Positions 32,242 to 43,306 of a stretch of 64,000 nucleotides of DNA are shown piece by piece. Source of the DNA: Catonia carolina (Eukaryota; Arthropoda; Insecta; Hemiptera; Achilidae). The stretch covers positions 87,338,541 through 87,402,540 of the forward strand of contig JAQMRL010000008.1 of the NCBI GenBank assembly GCA_035578175.1. Direction: 5' to 3'. The notes under the pieces are model-generated. The model ran no database searches. It was not told the origin of the DNA and worked only from the letters and a program-made list of their open reading frames with translations. Positions within the stretch are counted from its first letter, which is position 1. Each line of letters opens with the position of its first letter. The position numbers were made by a program, and so were the translations under genes.

Positions 32242-32806
32242 ATAAATTAATGTCATTAAATTAACTTAACTAAACACTAGATTATTTCGCAATTAATTTA
32301 ATTAAATACTATCCTACTTACAACGAATTATTATAGTATACTGATGTTTACAGTAAGATGGACCTTCTCACAAACGTAACTGTTACACAGTTTCTAATTG
32401 GCTTCAACTACACAATTCACTCACTGAATCACAACTCAAGACTAACTTTAAGACGGCCGCTAAACCTTATTTGCATAGGCCTACCTAACTTATAAAAATT
32501 CTAGAATAACAAAAAAAATCATTCTATCTAATTATGGAAGTCTGTTAACGAAAAAAAACAAATTAGGATTGAATAAAGGGTTGCAGCATTATTAAAAACG
32601 AGCTCATTATCTGAATGGATACACCGACCCTTTTCTGGTAGTCGTCACAACAATAGACTTATACTAATCCACTACTTGTACACTTTCTAACCATTTCTTG
32701 GAACTAACCCGCTTTATCAACTACTATTATTTACATTAACACTTTAAAACTCAGTCCTGCTAGAGAATTGTGAAACAAACACTTTCCCTGAGATATTACT
32801 CGTATC
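32242..32806. other. Unassigned AT-rich sequence
   Basis: No recognisable feature before the next S2 fragment. Confidence 0.45.
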
Positions 32807-32876
32807 ACAATATCATCACCTCATTGGGTCATAGAGTTACTAATTGTTCTTAAATTGAACACATTGCAATATACAC
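32807..32876 (+). mobile_element. S2 SINE, 3' fragment
   Basis: CATCACCTCATTGGGTCATA through CAATATACACATT is the last part of S2. It is cut at its 3' end by the insertion of a reversed S1. Downstream of S1, CATACACATATCAGTGTTTA probably continues the S2 end. Confidence 0.7.
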
Positions 32877-33260
32877 ATTGTTGTTGTTTAGGTCATCAGG
32901 CGAAAGGCTAGCTTGAACCCCAAGAGGCTTTACTAAGTAAAACGAGAAGTGAGGTGGTTTACAATTTCCTTCCTCACTGATTGGAAACGTATGCTTATGA
33001 GAGTGCCAGGCCCTCGGAAAAGCATATATTTACCACCCTGCAAATTATACCCTCACTTAATTCACTACAGGGTCTGGCTGTAGAATGATGCAGAACATAA
33101 CTCTGACTAGTGTCTTTTACACCTCTACCTCTTTTGTTCTTTAATGCTTCAGTCATATAATTGGCTAACCATGTGATAAAAAACAGAACTATTTTATGTA
33201 GCTCTGGAACTAACAAATCGAGTGCAAATAATTCAACTCTCCACCTCCCTATTATGGGCA
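32877..33260 (-). mobile_element. S1 retroposon inserted in S2
   Basis: A reversed S1 from TTGTTGTTGTTTAGGTCATC to the head complement ATTATGGGC. ATACACAT occurs on both sides and is a likely target duplication. The same S2 position is hit by another S1 at 41323. Confidence 0.85.
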
Positions 33261-33315
33261 AAACATACACATATCAGTGTTTAAAAAAATTACCCTAATT
33301 TATCCATAAATAAAT

Positions 33316-33728
33316 TTTTTTTTTTTTTTTAATAACTGTAAATCTACGATCTGCTCTCATAGAACAATGAGTAGATGTGTTGTAAGGATAAATCTTGAGT
33401 AAGTAATACCCTTGGTATTACTCTATAAAATTTCCCATTTTGTTGAATTGAAATTGCCAGGAATGTAAAATAAATTACACAATCACATATTAAAATAAAT
33501 CTGTAGGGTGTAGTCTGCATAGTCTTCTGTGTGTTCCACTGTTGTCTAGGAGATTGATGGCTTCTGGATTCTGATGATTTTCAAGTCTTGTTTGGTAACT
33601 GGTGCAAAATTTCTGTATAGCTTCGTGTACCGTGGGAGTGTTCGTGTCTCTGTGCAATATAGTGTTGGATATGTACCAAGGTGAGTCCATGATGTTTCGA
33701 AGTATTTTGACCTAAATAAGTATTTTGA
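33316..33728 (-). pseudogene. jockey-like LINE, 5'-truncated, with target duplication
   Basis: The minus-strand frame reads ILRNIMDSPWYISNTILHRD, then TNTPTVHEAIQKF and HRRLCRLHPTDLF before the stop, the C-terminus of a jockey-clade ORF2. A short 3' UTR follows, ending in a 15-16-base poly-A (T-run at 33315-33330). CATAAATAAAT occurs perfectly on both sides (33305-33315 and 33729-33739). At the 5' junction AAGTATTTTGAC is repeated, a small duplication formed during or after insertion. It is not the same copy type as the element at 28396. Confidence 0.88.
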
Positions 33729-33739
33729 CATAAATAAAT

Positions 33740-34605
33740 AAACATAAATCTTGATCATTATTATAATTTTACTCACTATAATTTCTCGAGACAAAAGTTT
33801 TCTCAGTTTAAAATAAAAGATTCTATAAAGTAATTTTGCTAGTTGTTGTGTAATAGTGAAAAGAATTAATAATAAATAAAATAAAAAAAAACTTTTAGGT
33901 GTTGTGTTTTCAAGGGAATAAAATTCATTATTCTGTTAAACATTTATTTTTAATGCATTCCGTATCCTAAAAACATCATAAAGTTACTTATCGATATTCC
34001 GTTATTACCACAAAGTTTAGCACACTAAAACCTATAAAAAAGGATTTTTTATTTATTTATCTTAAATAAGAACACCCTTCAATAAAAATCTAAAAATCAG
34101 AAGTATCAAATTCAAAAGTTAAACGAAAAATAACATTGTTATAAAAATGAAAGTGTTTAATCGGATTGCTATAAAAGGTTGATCAAATTAAGCGGCAGAA
34201 TAAATAAAAAAGAAAGAAAATACGCTCGTGTTTAGATTGGTTATCTCAATGGTTATTTTTAGGCTGAATTCTCTTGGATAAAGACCGGTTTGAAAGTGAG
34301 TTCTTTATTTTAATTTTTTTTTAAAGGTTGCTTAACTTGTTAGATGTGCTTATAATATAATAGATAATAATATAACTGTATTAATTTTAATTTATAACAG
34401 CTCTAGTTAATTGTACTAGATTACGTTTTCATCTAGAATATTTTTAAGTATTTTTCAACGTCTGGGTTTTAGAAAAATTGATTTCTTTCAGAATTTATAT
34501 TTCCGAATTTTTTAAAAAAAATTGATCTACAAATGCGCTTTAAGAACAACAAATATGTCTGTGAAAACAACATTTTTATAAAAACAAATACCACATTTTG
34601 CTCTA
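33740..34605. other. Unassigned AT-rich sequence
   Basis: No recognisable coding, RNA or repeat signal. Confidence 0.45.
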
Positions 34606-34690
34606 AAGTTGGCCGGCTCGTAGTGAAATGTTCAACGCAGCTGCTTCTATACCGGGTTCCCGTGTTCGATTCCCGATCAGACCTAGCATT
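34606..34690 (+). mobile_element. tRNA-like SINE head (S5)
   Basis: TGGCCGGCTCGTAGTGAAAT is an A-box-like region. TGTTCGATTCCCGATCAGAC is a strong B box, followed by CTAGCATTTTTCAACTA. Spacing is tRNA-like but the anticodon arm and acceptor pairing are not convincing, so a SINE relic is preferred over a tRNA gene. Confidence 0.6.
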
Positions 34691-34803
34691 TTTCAACTAT
34701 AAAATATATATCCCATCGTACGCACAAGATAAAGACTTATGTAGGCATGATCAATAGAAGAAAAAATGTAAACAATAATAAACCGCGTGACTATATTTTT
34801 TAA

Positions 34804-35314
34804 CCCTCTCAACACCAACGTCCGGAAAACAGGACGTCGATATTTTTTACGTAGTGATAACATCCAGTTTACCGGATGTCCGTAAAGTGCCAACGTCCGG
34901 ATAACCAAACATTTCCAAAAAAACTTTCAGACAAAAAAAATGGAAAATGTATTTTGAAACCGCCTCCGTGGCGTGACTAGCGCGATAGCCTACAAAGCGG
35001 GTTTGATTCCCTCCTAGAGCTGGAAATTTTAACACGTTAAAACCACCGTTTAGGTACCAAAACCGACAGTAATTAAAAATGACCAAGCTGTCGATGCGAC
35101 TTTAAATAAACTAAAAAAAACTATTTTGAATATTTTTAGTGTTAGAACGTTTCTTTTTTTATGAACTAAATAAAAATTAATTTTTAACAGGACATTTTAT
35201 TATTCTGTAACGTTGAAATTTTGGTCGGCAATGGCAGGCACTCTTTGTACACCCTTATTCAAATTAAATGGCCTTAAGATCAAACTTTTAAATATTGTTT
35301 CGGCACTGAAACAG
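34804..35314. mobile_element. piggyBac-like non-autonomous element, decayed copy
   Basis: This is the reverse-oriented relative of 19827-20401. TTAA precedes CCCTCTCAACACCAACGTCC. The far end, read as complement, is CTGTTTCAGTGCCGAAACAA, matching the other copy's left end, but its TTAA has decayed to TTCA. Interior blocks such as GTCCGGATAACC and GGTCGGCAATGGCAGGC match. It carries S3 at 34957-35118. Confidence 0.8.
34957..35118 (+). mobile_element. S3 SINE inside piggyBac-like element
   Basis: CCGCCTCCGTGGCGTGACTA (A-box region), GGGTTTGATTCCCTCC (B box), TGGAAATTTTAACACGTTAA and GACCAAGCTGTCGATGCGAC. It has the same orientation and relative place as S3 in the sister element at 19827, so it was already there when the element spread. 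Confidence 0.8.
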
Positions 35315-35323
35315 TTCATTATT

Positions 35324-36022
35324 TGAGTAGCCTAGTTTCAAAAATGGCCAACTCCATTTTTTCAAAACAGAGATTTTTATTGATTCTTTCAGTAAATTGC
35401 CCAAAGAATTCTAATATGAGGTTACTCTATGTCAAAAATGGCCCAATCAGTTCAAAATTACCATTTGAAAATTGACCTTAGTTACGAACTGCCTAACTCC
35501 AAAATAGCTTGGTGACAAAATCGGCCAACTCCAAAGAGAACCAATCTCAGTGCTGGATTCCGACATGTAACTTTTGCAAGTACTCATGGAAACTGCTTGT
35601 TATGGTATTTCTTAAGTGTTATGTTTAATAGTAATGTTGTTCTGATAGAAAATTGTGTTGATTATTGAAAAAAAAAAAATTAACAAAAAATATTTAATTT
35701 TGAAAGATCAAGATAAACGTAGAAGAAACACCTGAAAATTACAGCAGAAAAAGAGTAACTAAACAAGAAGAATGGTTGTTAAGCATTTTAGTTACATAAC
35801 CAGGCATCTCAATATCTTAATTACAAAAATGGCTAACTCCATATTTCAATTGTGATTTTCTATTTAACGTGAAAATAAAATGAAAAAATTCTTGTAAATA
35901 TTTACTGAAAGATGCCAATAACTCTCAGAAAAAAAGACTTGTAGATAAACTAGAAATTTGTAAAAGTTTTTCCATTCTCCTGAAAAAAATTAAGAAACAG
36001 AGTTGAAAACTAGGCTACTCAT
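35324..36022. mobile_element. Unclassified MITE with repeated interior motif
   Basis: The ends are inverted: TGAGTAGCCTAGTTTCAAA left and GTTGAAAACTAGGCTACTCA right. The interior repeats AAAATGGCCAACTCCA in at least four variants (near 35340, 35435, 35520 and 35825). No transposase is visible. Target duplication is not clear. It lies immediately after the piggyBac-like element. Confidence 0.65.
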
Positions 36023-36025
36023 TTA

Positions 36026-36069
36026 CTTTGGGAAAAGAACGTCGTGCGAGTGTTTCACACTATTTTTTT
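36026..36069 (+). repeat. F1 tail fragment
   Basis: GGAAAAGAACGTCGTGCGAG followed by TGTTTCACACTATTTTT matches the terminal hairpin region of F1. The rest of the copy is absent, perhaps displaced by the MITE on its left. Confidence 0.6.
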
Positions 36070-36755
36070 TTATTTACTTCACTATTAAATGATGATTCCG
36101 CTGTAAACGTTGAACTGATAAAAAGAGTACTTTAAAATATTTAACTTTCAGAAGAAAATAATTATTGGTAGTACTTCTGTGGTAAACAAGCTTGTTAAAA
36201 ATGTACGTCCTCCTACGTAGAGACTGTGTAATGTTAAATGAGGGAACATAAGGATCTGTTTTTTGAAAGGGTTAAGTCTGTAGTTGTTTTGAAGTGTGCT
36301 GTTGTAGCCTACTGGACGGAAGTAGGGTTCTACGAACTACTTATGCGTTTTTATGAGAAAGGTTTTATATTGTTTCGTATATTCTGTAACAGTTAGTATA
36401 CTACATAGTAGATGAAAACAGATGCTAGAGTATCCTGTTTTTGGTTTTATTTTTTTAGAAAGAGTATAAAAATGTATCATCCATTGTTAAGGAAATTTTT
36501 TAAGTATGGTGACTTTCAATGTTATACAATTGATTGTATAGGTGTTGTAAATTGTTAAACTGCTGTGTAGGAATCGAATTTGGAATCCTCGTTTTATCTA
36601 TAAAACATCTAAGTAATTTATAAACTGACCTGAATTATACTTTTTGCATCTACAGAAGTTTTGAAATTTATTTGAAAAAAGTATGTTAATTTTTAATTAT
36701 GTATTTCTATGCCATCGACTTTTTTATATTTTTCTTGCCTTATATAATAAAAAAA
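36070..36755. other. Unassigned AT-rich sequence
   Basis: GAAAGGGTTAAG near 36266 resembles a piggyBac-like right end but no partner was found. Otherwise no recognisable content. Confidence 0.4.
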
Positions 36756-37157
36756 CCCATAACAGGCAGGTGGAGTGTTAAATTGTTTGCACCCGATCTG
36801 CCAGTTCAGGGCTACAAAAAATAGTTCTGTTTCTTATCACATGGTCAGCCAATTATATGACTGAAGCACTTTTAAGAACAGAAGAGGTAAAGAGGTGTAA
36901 AAGAGACTAGACTAAGTAATCTCCGCCGAGAGTAATGAATTTCAATATTATAGCTATAGCTAGACCCTGTGGTGAATGAAAAAAGTTTCATTTGCAGGGC
37001 AAAAAGTAGATGCTTTTCAGAGGGCCGAGCATGCTGATAAGCATACTTTTCAACACAGTGAGGAAGGCAAAATAAACTACCTCACTCTTCGTTTTACTTA
37101 GCAAAGCCTTTAGCGGTTCAAACCAACCTTTCAGTAATGACCTAAACAACGACAACA
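36756..37157 (+). mobile_element. S1 retroposon, near full length
   Basis: From CCCATAACAGGCAGGTGGAG to CCTTTCAGTAATGACCTAAA. The 3' hairpin has decayed. The coding-like frame has indels. A second S1 in the same direction begins about 190 bases downstream. Confidence 0.85.
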
Positions 37158-37344
37158 GAATTTAAACGTTATTTTATTTTCTGAAAATTACCCCAAAATT
37201 ACGAAATGTTCATAATTATCTACTAGTAAACTTTCAAAATTTCCACTTTCGAGTTTCAGGAATATCAAAAATGTTTTTTAATAATTTAACGTTGGAATAA
37301 CACTTTTTAAAAAAAATTACCTTGTATAATAAGTTATAAAATTT

Positions 37345-37786
37345 ACCAATAACAGGTAGGTGGAGTGTTAAATTGTTTGCACCCGATGTGCTAGTTCAGG
37401 GCTACAGAAAATAGTTCTGTATCTTATGACATCGTCAGCTAGTCAATCATGTGACTAAAGCATTTAATAACTGAAGAGGTAGAGGTGTAAAACACACTAT
37501 TCAGAGTTATCTCCTGTGAGAGTAATGAATTTCATTATGCAGCCAGGCCCTGTGGTGAACGAAGTGAAGGTGTCATTTGCAGGATGAAAAGTAGATGCTT
37601 TTCAGAGAGCTGGGCATGCTAATAAATATTCTTTTCCACTTAATGAGGAAGTGCTCACTAAGTGGAAAACAAGTCACTGAGTGGAAAACAATTATAAACT
37701 ATCTCACATCTCGTTTTACTTAGTAAAGTCTCTAGAGATTCAAACCATACTTGTGGCTGATGACCTAAACAACAAAAACAACAATA
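37345..37786 (+). mobile_element. S1 retroposon with local duplication
   Basis: From ACCAATAACAGGTAGGTGGA to GGCTGATGACCTAAACAACA. A GTGGAAAACAAxTxA block is repeated with an inverted partner near 37640-37695, lengthening the copy. Confidence 0.85.
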
Positions 37787-37829
37787 ATATAAAAATATAC
37801 AATACAGTATAGGTTAACAAAAATTAAAT

Positions 37830-38517
37830 TTTCATGTCAATTTTTCTAGATCGAGTTTTCACCGGAAATACATATTTTCAAGTCCCCCTGAGCCCAAAAA
37901 CCATGTTTTTAACGATTGGTCTGTGAGTATGGTTTTCTGTACGTGTATGTCCGCAGACACGAAAGGAAAATCATAGGAAGTTGATATTTTGAACTTAAGT
38001 TAAGTATTATAAGGAGACTCGACGTAAACATTTTAATCAAAATTGGTCCACCAGAATAATTTGTAGTTAATGGAAGTGGTTTTTTTACTTTATTTAATTT
38101 TTTCAAAAACGACTCTTACATTTTGTGTACATTTACCTCATTTTCTAGATTTTGTGCTCTACGAGATGGGGTACGTAGCGTATCTGCTGAAATTCTTGAA
38201 GAAGGAATGCTCTTGTAACAAAAAATGTTTTTTTTTAAGATTTCGGCGCAACACAAAAATCAGGGCAAAATCGTATTTAATCAGTTAAAGAAAATTTTAA
38301 AAAACCTAACTCCTGTTTTAAAGGTTTTGGTACAGTGCTTAATTAAGTATAAGAGATTTTCCATAGTTTGCTCTTCAGAAATCAAAGTCCAGCAGAGAAC
38401 TTGATTAGCATAGCGTCACTCACTCGTGATTAAAAAAAATTAAGTTATCCTTTTTATTATTTAAATTGAAAAGGGAACGTCTTGTGAGTGTTTCACATTC
38501 GATTTTTTAATTTGTGG
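37830..38517 (+). repeat. F1 element, copy 5, old and diverged
   Basis: It lacks the extreme head and begins at TTTTCATGTCAATTTTTCTA. Blocks can be followed to the tail hairpin GTGAGTGTTTCAC near 38490. Substitutions and small deletions are numerous, so it is older than copies 3, 4 and 8. Confidence 0.75.
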
Positions 38518-38999
38518 ACAGGGATTTTTTAAAATTTAGAATGGAATCGTCAAACCAAGTTAACTGATGTGCCTAGGAATTTGAGCTAATGAATACGTTC
38601 AAGATAACGCATATATTAAACAATAATAATGTGTGTAAAATGTTTAAAATATTGTGGACTGGAGGTGGTCTTTAGAGTATTATTCCTGGGAGAAGAATGA
38701 AGAGAAGATTGCATAAGTTTGTGAGTCAGTCAAGGACTGAAATAGAGGTGCATTATACTAAAAGGACAAGAATGCAATATTGTAATGACGAATACGGTAC
38801 AATGTATCAATGCGTTTGTGGTTTTTGTGGGCTTATACGTTTGTTAACATACGATTAAATTACCACCAACGGAGTTTCACAATTTATTTGTTGTATATGA
38901 CCTTGGTGCCATTATGATTTGTTTAAATAGATAATGCAGAAAGATACTTTATTGGACGAACATTAATAAAATGAAGTATTTTTTTTTATTTGTATTTTC
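38518..38999. other. Unassigned AT-rich sequence
   Basis: No recognisable feature. Confidence 0.45.
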
Positions 39000-39203
39000 T
39001 TATCCCTAATGTGTGTACGTTGCAATCTGTTCAATTTAAGAACAACAAGTAACCCCATGACCCAATCAGATAAGGGTAACATAAATGAGTATGATGTGTA
39101 AATAAAGTGAGGTCTTGTACAGACTCAGGTTGACCATTCCTGAAAAATTATGGTTAATTTAATCCCAACCGTTAAAGTACATCGGTAGTCTAGTATTTCA
39201 ATC
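39000..39203 (-). mobile_element. S2 SINE, head missing
   Basis: Reversed S2 from TTATCCCTAATGTGTGTACG to TACATCGGTAGTCTAGTATT. The tRNA-like head is absent. Confidence 0.8.
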
Positions 39204-39277
39204 CGATAAAATAATTAAGAATATTATTTTAAATTTAATGTGAATTGTTAAATTTTATGGATTTATAAAAATTAACT

Positions 39278-40230
39278 TGTTAAGGTCAATGCTGAAAGGG
39301 TGGTTTGAACCTCTACTAGAGGTTTTACTAAGTAAAAACGAGGTGAGGTGGTTTACCAATACCTTCTTCATCGAGTTGAAATGTGTGCTTATGTACATGC
39401 CAACCCTCCGAAAAGAACACTACTTTTCACCCTGCAGATGACGCCTTAACCCTTTATAGGTTTTTGGTAACTATACTTACCACTGGCAATAATCTCGAGT
39501 TTATTTAAGAATAAGCTATGCAGTTGAACATTATTGACATTTTATGGTGCTGTAGATGTTCTCTGGTAAGTAAGTTATTCACATATTGAAATTAGAGCGA
39601 AGTGACCATTTGCTTCCTGAGTTGCACGAATGTGGTGAGGATTCATACCAGCTTACGCTACCGTGTTGTTTTATGTTTTTTTACAGTGCTTAGAAAATTC
39701 AAGTTTTTCACGGGAAAGGAGCATTTCATGCTAATATACAGTTAAAATAAGTTATCACATCTTTTTGTTATATAGTAGGCCTACTACTACAAGTTGGTTT
39801 AATGAGCATTCTTACCACTAAACATTATGTGATTCCCATTTCAATAAACGTTCCTTGGTAAGTATACTTACCAGGACTTAACATTAAAAAAGAAATATCT
39901 TACTGTTCTTACACTAGAAATATATTATTCAAGTTCCTGTAAAGCAAAATTTAATATTTTACAACATAATATATATTTTACCCCGTAGTACTGCTCTGTG
40001 AAGGGTTAACTCATTCACCACAGAGTCTGGGTGTTTTGTAGTGAAATTATTTATTACTCTCAGTGAAGATAACGCTGACAAGTGTTTTTTTTACACCTCT
40101 GCCTCTTCTGTTCGTAAATAGTTCAGTTATATAATTGGCTGACCATGTGATAAGAAACAAGATTTTTTGAAGCCTTGGAACTAGCAAATCGAGTTCAATT
40201 AATTTACCACTCCATCAGTATGTTATGGGC
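39278..40230 (-). mobile_element. S1 retroposon split by a piggyBac-like element
   Basis: The 3' half (39278-39449) and 5' half (40010-40230) are two parts of one reversed S1. The break is at the S1 site that normally reads ACACCTTCACTTCATTC; here a mutated TTAA served as target. Removing the insert restores a continuous S1. Confidence 0.88.
39450..40005. mobile_element. piggyBac-like non-autonomous element with palindromes
   Basis: TTAA flanks both ends (39446-39449, 40006-40009). The ends are CCCTTTATAGG and, as complement, CCCTTCACAGAG. The interior has the perfect palindrome GGTAAGTATACTTACC at 39857-39872, a one-mismatch copy at 39466-39481 and a half-site near 39565. No transposase. 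It is a different family from 19827-20401. Confidence 0.85.
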
Positions 40231-40696
40231 AAAATATTAATTTAACGATTGTTATCTCAAAAGTAAATGATAAAAATTAGATGCGAAACTTTTTGAGTGT
40301 TTAATTTAGTATTTATTTTGAACATGAAATGAAAACGGTACATGGATCAGGAACGTGAACAATAAATGTCATTATGAAAAAAATTACTGATAAATGTTAA
40401 GTATTCATCCTGAATTGATATGGTATGGTAAACTTTTGGGATAAACCCAGAGATGGGTTTCTATGCAAAGCTTAGCCTCCGTACATGTAGCAAAAACGTG
40501 GATGGTGTTAAACATTAATATCGTAAACTTAGAAACATGGAATTGGAATGTATGAATAAAATAGAGTAAATTCTCCTCTGCAAAGTCACGAAACAAGTGT
40601 TAAATTCCTGAGCAATACAAGTAAAAACATTTGCTTTAATCATGTAAATAACTTTTACCCTTTTGCTATTCATTTCTCAAAAGTTTTCTTAATTTT
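40231..40696. other. Unassigned sequence
   Basis: No recognisable feature; the minus-strand frame at 40405-40596 has no domain. Confidence 0.45.
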
Positions 40697-40846
40697 TTTA
40701 GTTTAATTAAAGTCGCATCAACATGTTGGTTATTAACGACTACTGTAGGTTTAAACGTGAAATAATTTTGTAGATCCTGGTTAAGAATCGAACTCGGAAC
40801 CTCCGCTTTGCAGCGTAGCCGCTAATAACTGGGCCAAGGAGGCGGG
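40697..40846 (-). mobile_element. S3 tRNA-derived SINE
   Basis: Read on the minus strand: CCGCCTCCTTGGCCCAGTTA (A-box region), CCGAGTTCGATTCTTAACC (B box), then the S3 body ending at GCGACTTTAATTAAAC. No piggyBac-like ends surround it, so this is a free S3 copy. Confidence 0.75.
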
Positions 40847-40861
40847 CAACTTATCTTTTTT

Positions 40862-40966
40862 TGTGTAAAGTGGTATCAACAGCTTGATCAGTGACTCCTA
40901 CTGTTGATTTTGGTGCTGTGACCGTGTTTTTTTCAATGTGTTAAAACTTCCAGAACCTTCTCTTTT
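40862..40966 (-). mobile_element. S3 SINE, body only
   Basis: AAAGTGGTATCAACAGCTTG through GTGTTAAAACTTCCAGAACC repeats the S3 body in the same reverse direction just beside the previous copy. The tRNA-like head is missing. Confidence 0.65.
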
Positions 40967-41004
40967 TATTTCCTTCAAAATTAGCTGTTCTAAAACTTTT
41001 TTGT

Positions 41005-41096
41005 TTTGGTTTTATTTTCTCTTGCCCTGGTATGAATATAGGGGGCTCTAAATATAGGGAAGGAAAGTAATTGCTTGTTTTCATGTCGATTTTTTG
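41005..41096 (+). repeat. F1 head fragment
   Basis: TTTTCTCTTGCCCTGGTATG, GGGAAGGAAAGTAATTG and TTTCATGTCGATTTTTTGAA are the first ~90 bases of F1. It is cut by S2 sequence starting at about 41097. Confidence 0.75.
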
Positions 41097-41322
41097 AAAT
41101 TACGGTTCAAATCTTAGTGGAGATAGTTACTTTTATACGGATTTGATTCTAGACAGCGGTTAATAGAGTACTTTGTTCGTTGGGGTTCAGTTTAATTATA
41201 CTCTTTGAGGAATGGTCGACCTGAGTCTGTACAAGGTTATACCTCAATTACACGTCATACATATCCTCATCTCATGGGGTTGCTTTTTGTTTTTTTATCG
41301 AGCAGATTTCAATGTATACACA
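41097..41322 (+). mobile_element. S2 SINE, head missing, split by S1
   Basis: From AGATAGTTACTTTTATACGG through GGGTTCAGTTTAATTATACT to AATGTATACACAT. A reversed S1 is inserted just before its 3' end; ACACATAAGGGATTAAAAAT after S1 is the missing end. Confidence 0.8.
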
Positions 41323-41703
41323 TTGTTGTTGTTTAGGTCAACAGCTGAAAGGCCGGTGTAAACCTCTAGAGGAAGGAGTGAGGTGGTTAACAGTTGCCTT
41401 CCTCACTAAGTACAAAAGTAGCCTATGCTTATCAGCATGCCAGGTCCTCTGAAAAGAATCTACTCTGTACCCTGCAAATGACACCTTCTTATTCACCACA
41501 GGGTCTGGCTGTATAATGAAATTCATTACTTTCAGTGGAGTTAACTCTGACAAGTGTCTCTTACACCTCTACCTCTTCAGTTCTTAAATAGTTCAGTCAT
41601 ATAATTGGCTGACCATGTGATAAGAAACAGAACTATTTTTTGTAGCCTTGGAACTAGCAGATCGAGTGTAAATAAATTTAACACTCCACCTGTCTGTTAT
41701 GGG
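41323..41703 (-). mobile_element. S1 retroposon inserted in S2
   Basis: Reversed S1 from TTGTTGTTGTTTAGGTCAAC to CTGTTATGGGC. GTATACACAT occurs on both sides, a perfect 10-base target duplication. Insertion site within S2 is the same as at 32877. Confidence 0.88.
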
Positions 41704-42497
41704 CGTGTATACACATAAGGGATTAAAAATATGCAACATTTTTCTTTCATTTCGTTTTCTAATCTTTATAACATTAATTGTTTAGCTTATGTTTAAACAG
41801 CATACGGTCTTGTACTCTCTAGATAGGATTTTGCGCGTAATTTCCAAAAATCCACTGACATATGAATTCTATTTTAGTTTATACGTGTTTTAATAAATCT
41901 ATACATTGAACACACACTACATATGAATTATATGCGTATATTTAGGTATAAATTTCATAAAGCAACTGCCCAAAAGATTTCGAAATAATATAATAAATTT
42001 ATGTAATATAATGCATAGTACAGTTAAATTATAAATGTAGTGAAACACCGTTGGTTGTCAGATGTCAGATTTTGGCATAATGCCACGACAGCCGCATCTA
42101 CTGGAACAAAGATCGTTTAGAATAGAACAAAAGAACACTATGAACTAATGGACAATGATGATTACAAATACATGTATTGTTCAACTACTTGGTAACGATG
42201 TACAAAACTTTTGTACAATATTCTTTTATAGTAAATAACACTTTTTAATATTACAAATAACAAATTCTGTACATGCTTAAAATAAAAGGAATAATGTAAT
42301 TTGTCAAACTGTCAATGGCTTGTGGAGATGGAGTTGGCAACCGTAATGAATGTTGCTTGAAACTTATCTAACTTATACAAAGCTCATTATTTTAACTTAT
42401 TAAAAGTTAACTTACTATACAGAAATTTATCAATATTGTTCTACAGACGCTATATAATTTACAATTTCCGTTAAAAATTTCTTAATTAAAAAAAAAT
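41704..42497. other. Unassigned AT-rich sequence
   Basis: Apart from the first ~25 bases, which complete the S2 copy, no recognisable feature. Confidence 0.45.
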
Positions 42498-43306
42498 TTG
42501 GTGTAAAACACTCACACAACTTTCTCTTGCCAATGCAAATAATGACCAATATAACCTAACATTAGTAATAAAACATTAGAAATAAACAAAAAACCAACCT
42601 GAAAAAACAAAACCTTATTTTAATCATGAGTGAAAGACCTAAGTGAAAATCGACCTCAGTTTGGCTTAAAAATACGGAAAATCACTCTTTCACGCTAAAC
42701 TAGGCTCTGTAGAGAAAAATATATGAAAGAAAAGTTGTAGATCTTTTAATTTCCTATAAATTTGATTATACACTTTTGTCGTAAAATGCTAAGGCCGAAA
42801 TATTACAAAATCGATTTTTCACGTTTTCATGAGAAAAAACAGAAAATTGCTAATTACTGCTAAACTAACCGTTATACAAGACCGAAATAAAAGTTGTAGG
42901 ATTTTAAATTATTTATAACATTTATTATATAAATTTTTGCGCTAAAATGCATATTAAAGCCGTAATTTAAAAAAAAAAACAATTTTTTTTACGTGAAAAC
43001 AGCCTCGCCAAGAATTTCAGCAAACATGGCGCCTACCCTATCTTGTAGAGCATAGTCTACTAAATTTAGAAAACCAGGCGATGTTAAAATAATCGTAGGA
43101 CCAGTTTTTGAGAAAATCGCAAAAAAGTGAAAAATTACACGAATAAACAACTACTTCCGGTTGACCGATTTTGATGAAAATGTTCGTGTCGGGTCCTCTA
43201 GCTATATCTAACGTAAGATTCAAGTTTCAAGTTTGTAGGATGTTCTGTTGAGATATTCTGTTTACACACACACACACACGCGCGCGCGCACACATACACA
43301 CACACT
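42498..43306 (-). repeat. F1 element, copy 6, head lost at a microsatellite
   Basis: Reversed F1 from the tail (GGTGTAAAACACTCACACAA, CTTTCTCTTGCC) through both modules to the CA/CG dinucleotide tract at 43264-43305. The head beyond the tract is gone and other sequence follows. The dinucleotide tract has expanded and mixed CA with CG. Confidence 0.85.

Noticed and set aside
32995..33270. 91-codon minus-strand frame
   Set aside because: It is S1 head sequence read in a non-conserved frame.
34606..34690. Possible tRNA gene with B box GTTCGATTCCC
   Set aside because: Spacing is near tRNA-like but stems do not pair well; a SINE head fits better.
36266..36275. GAAAGGGTTAA as the right end of a fourth piggyBac-like element
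   Set aside because: No inverted partner with TTAACCCTTTC was found at a sensible distance upstream.
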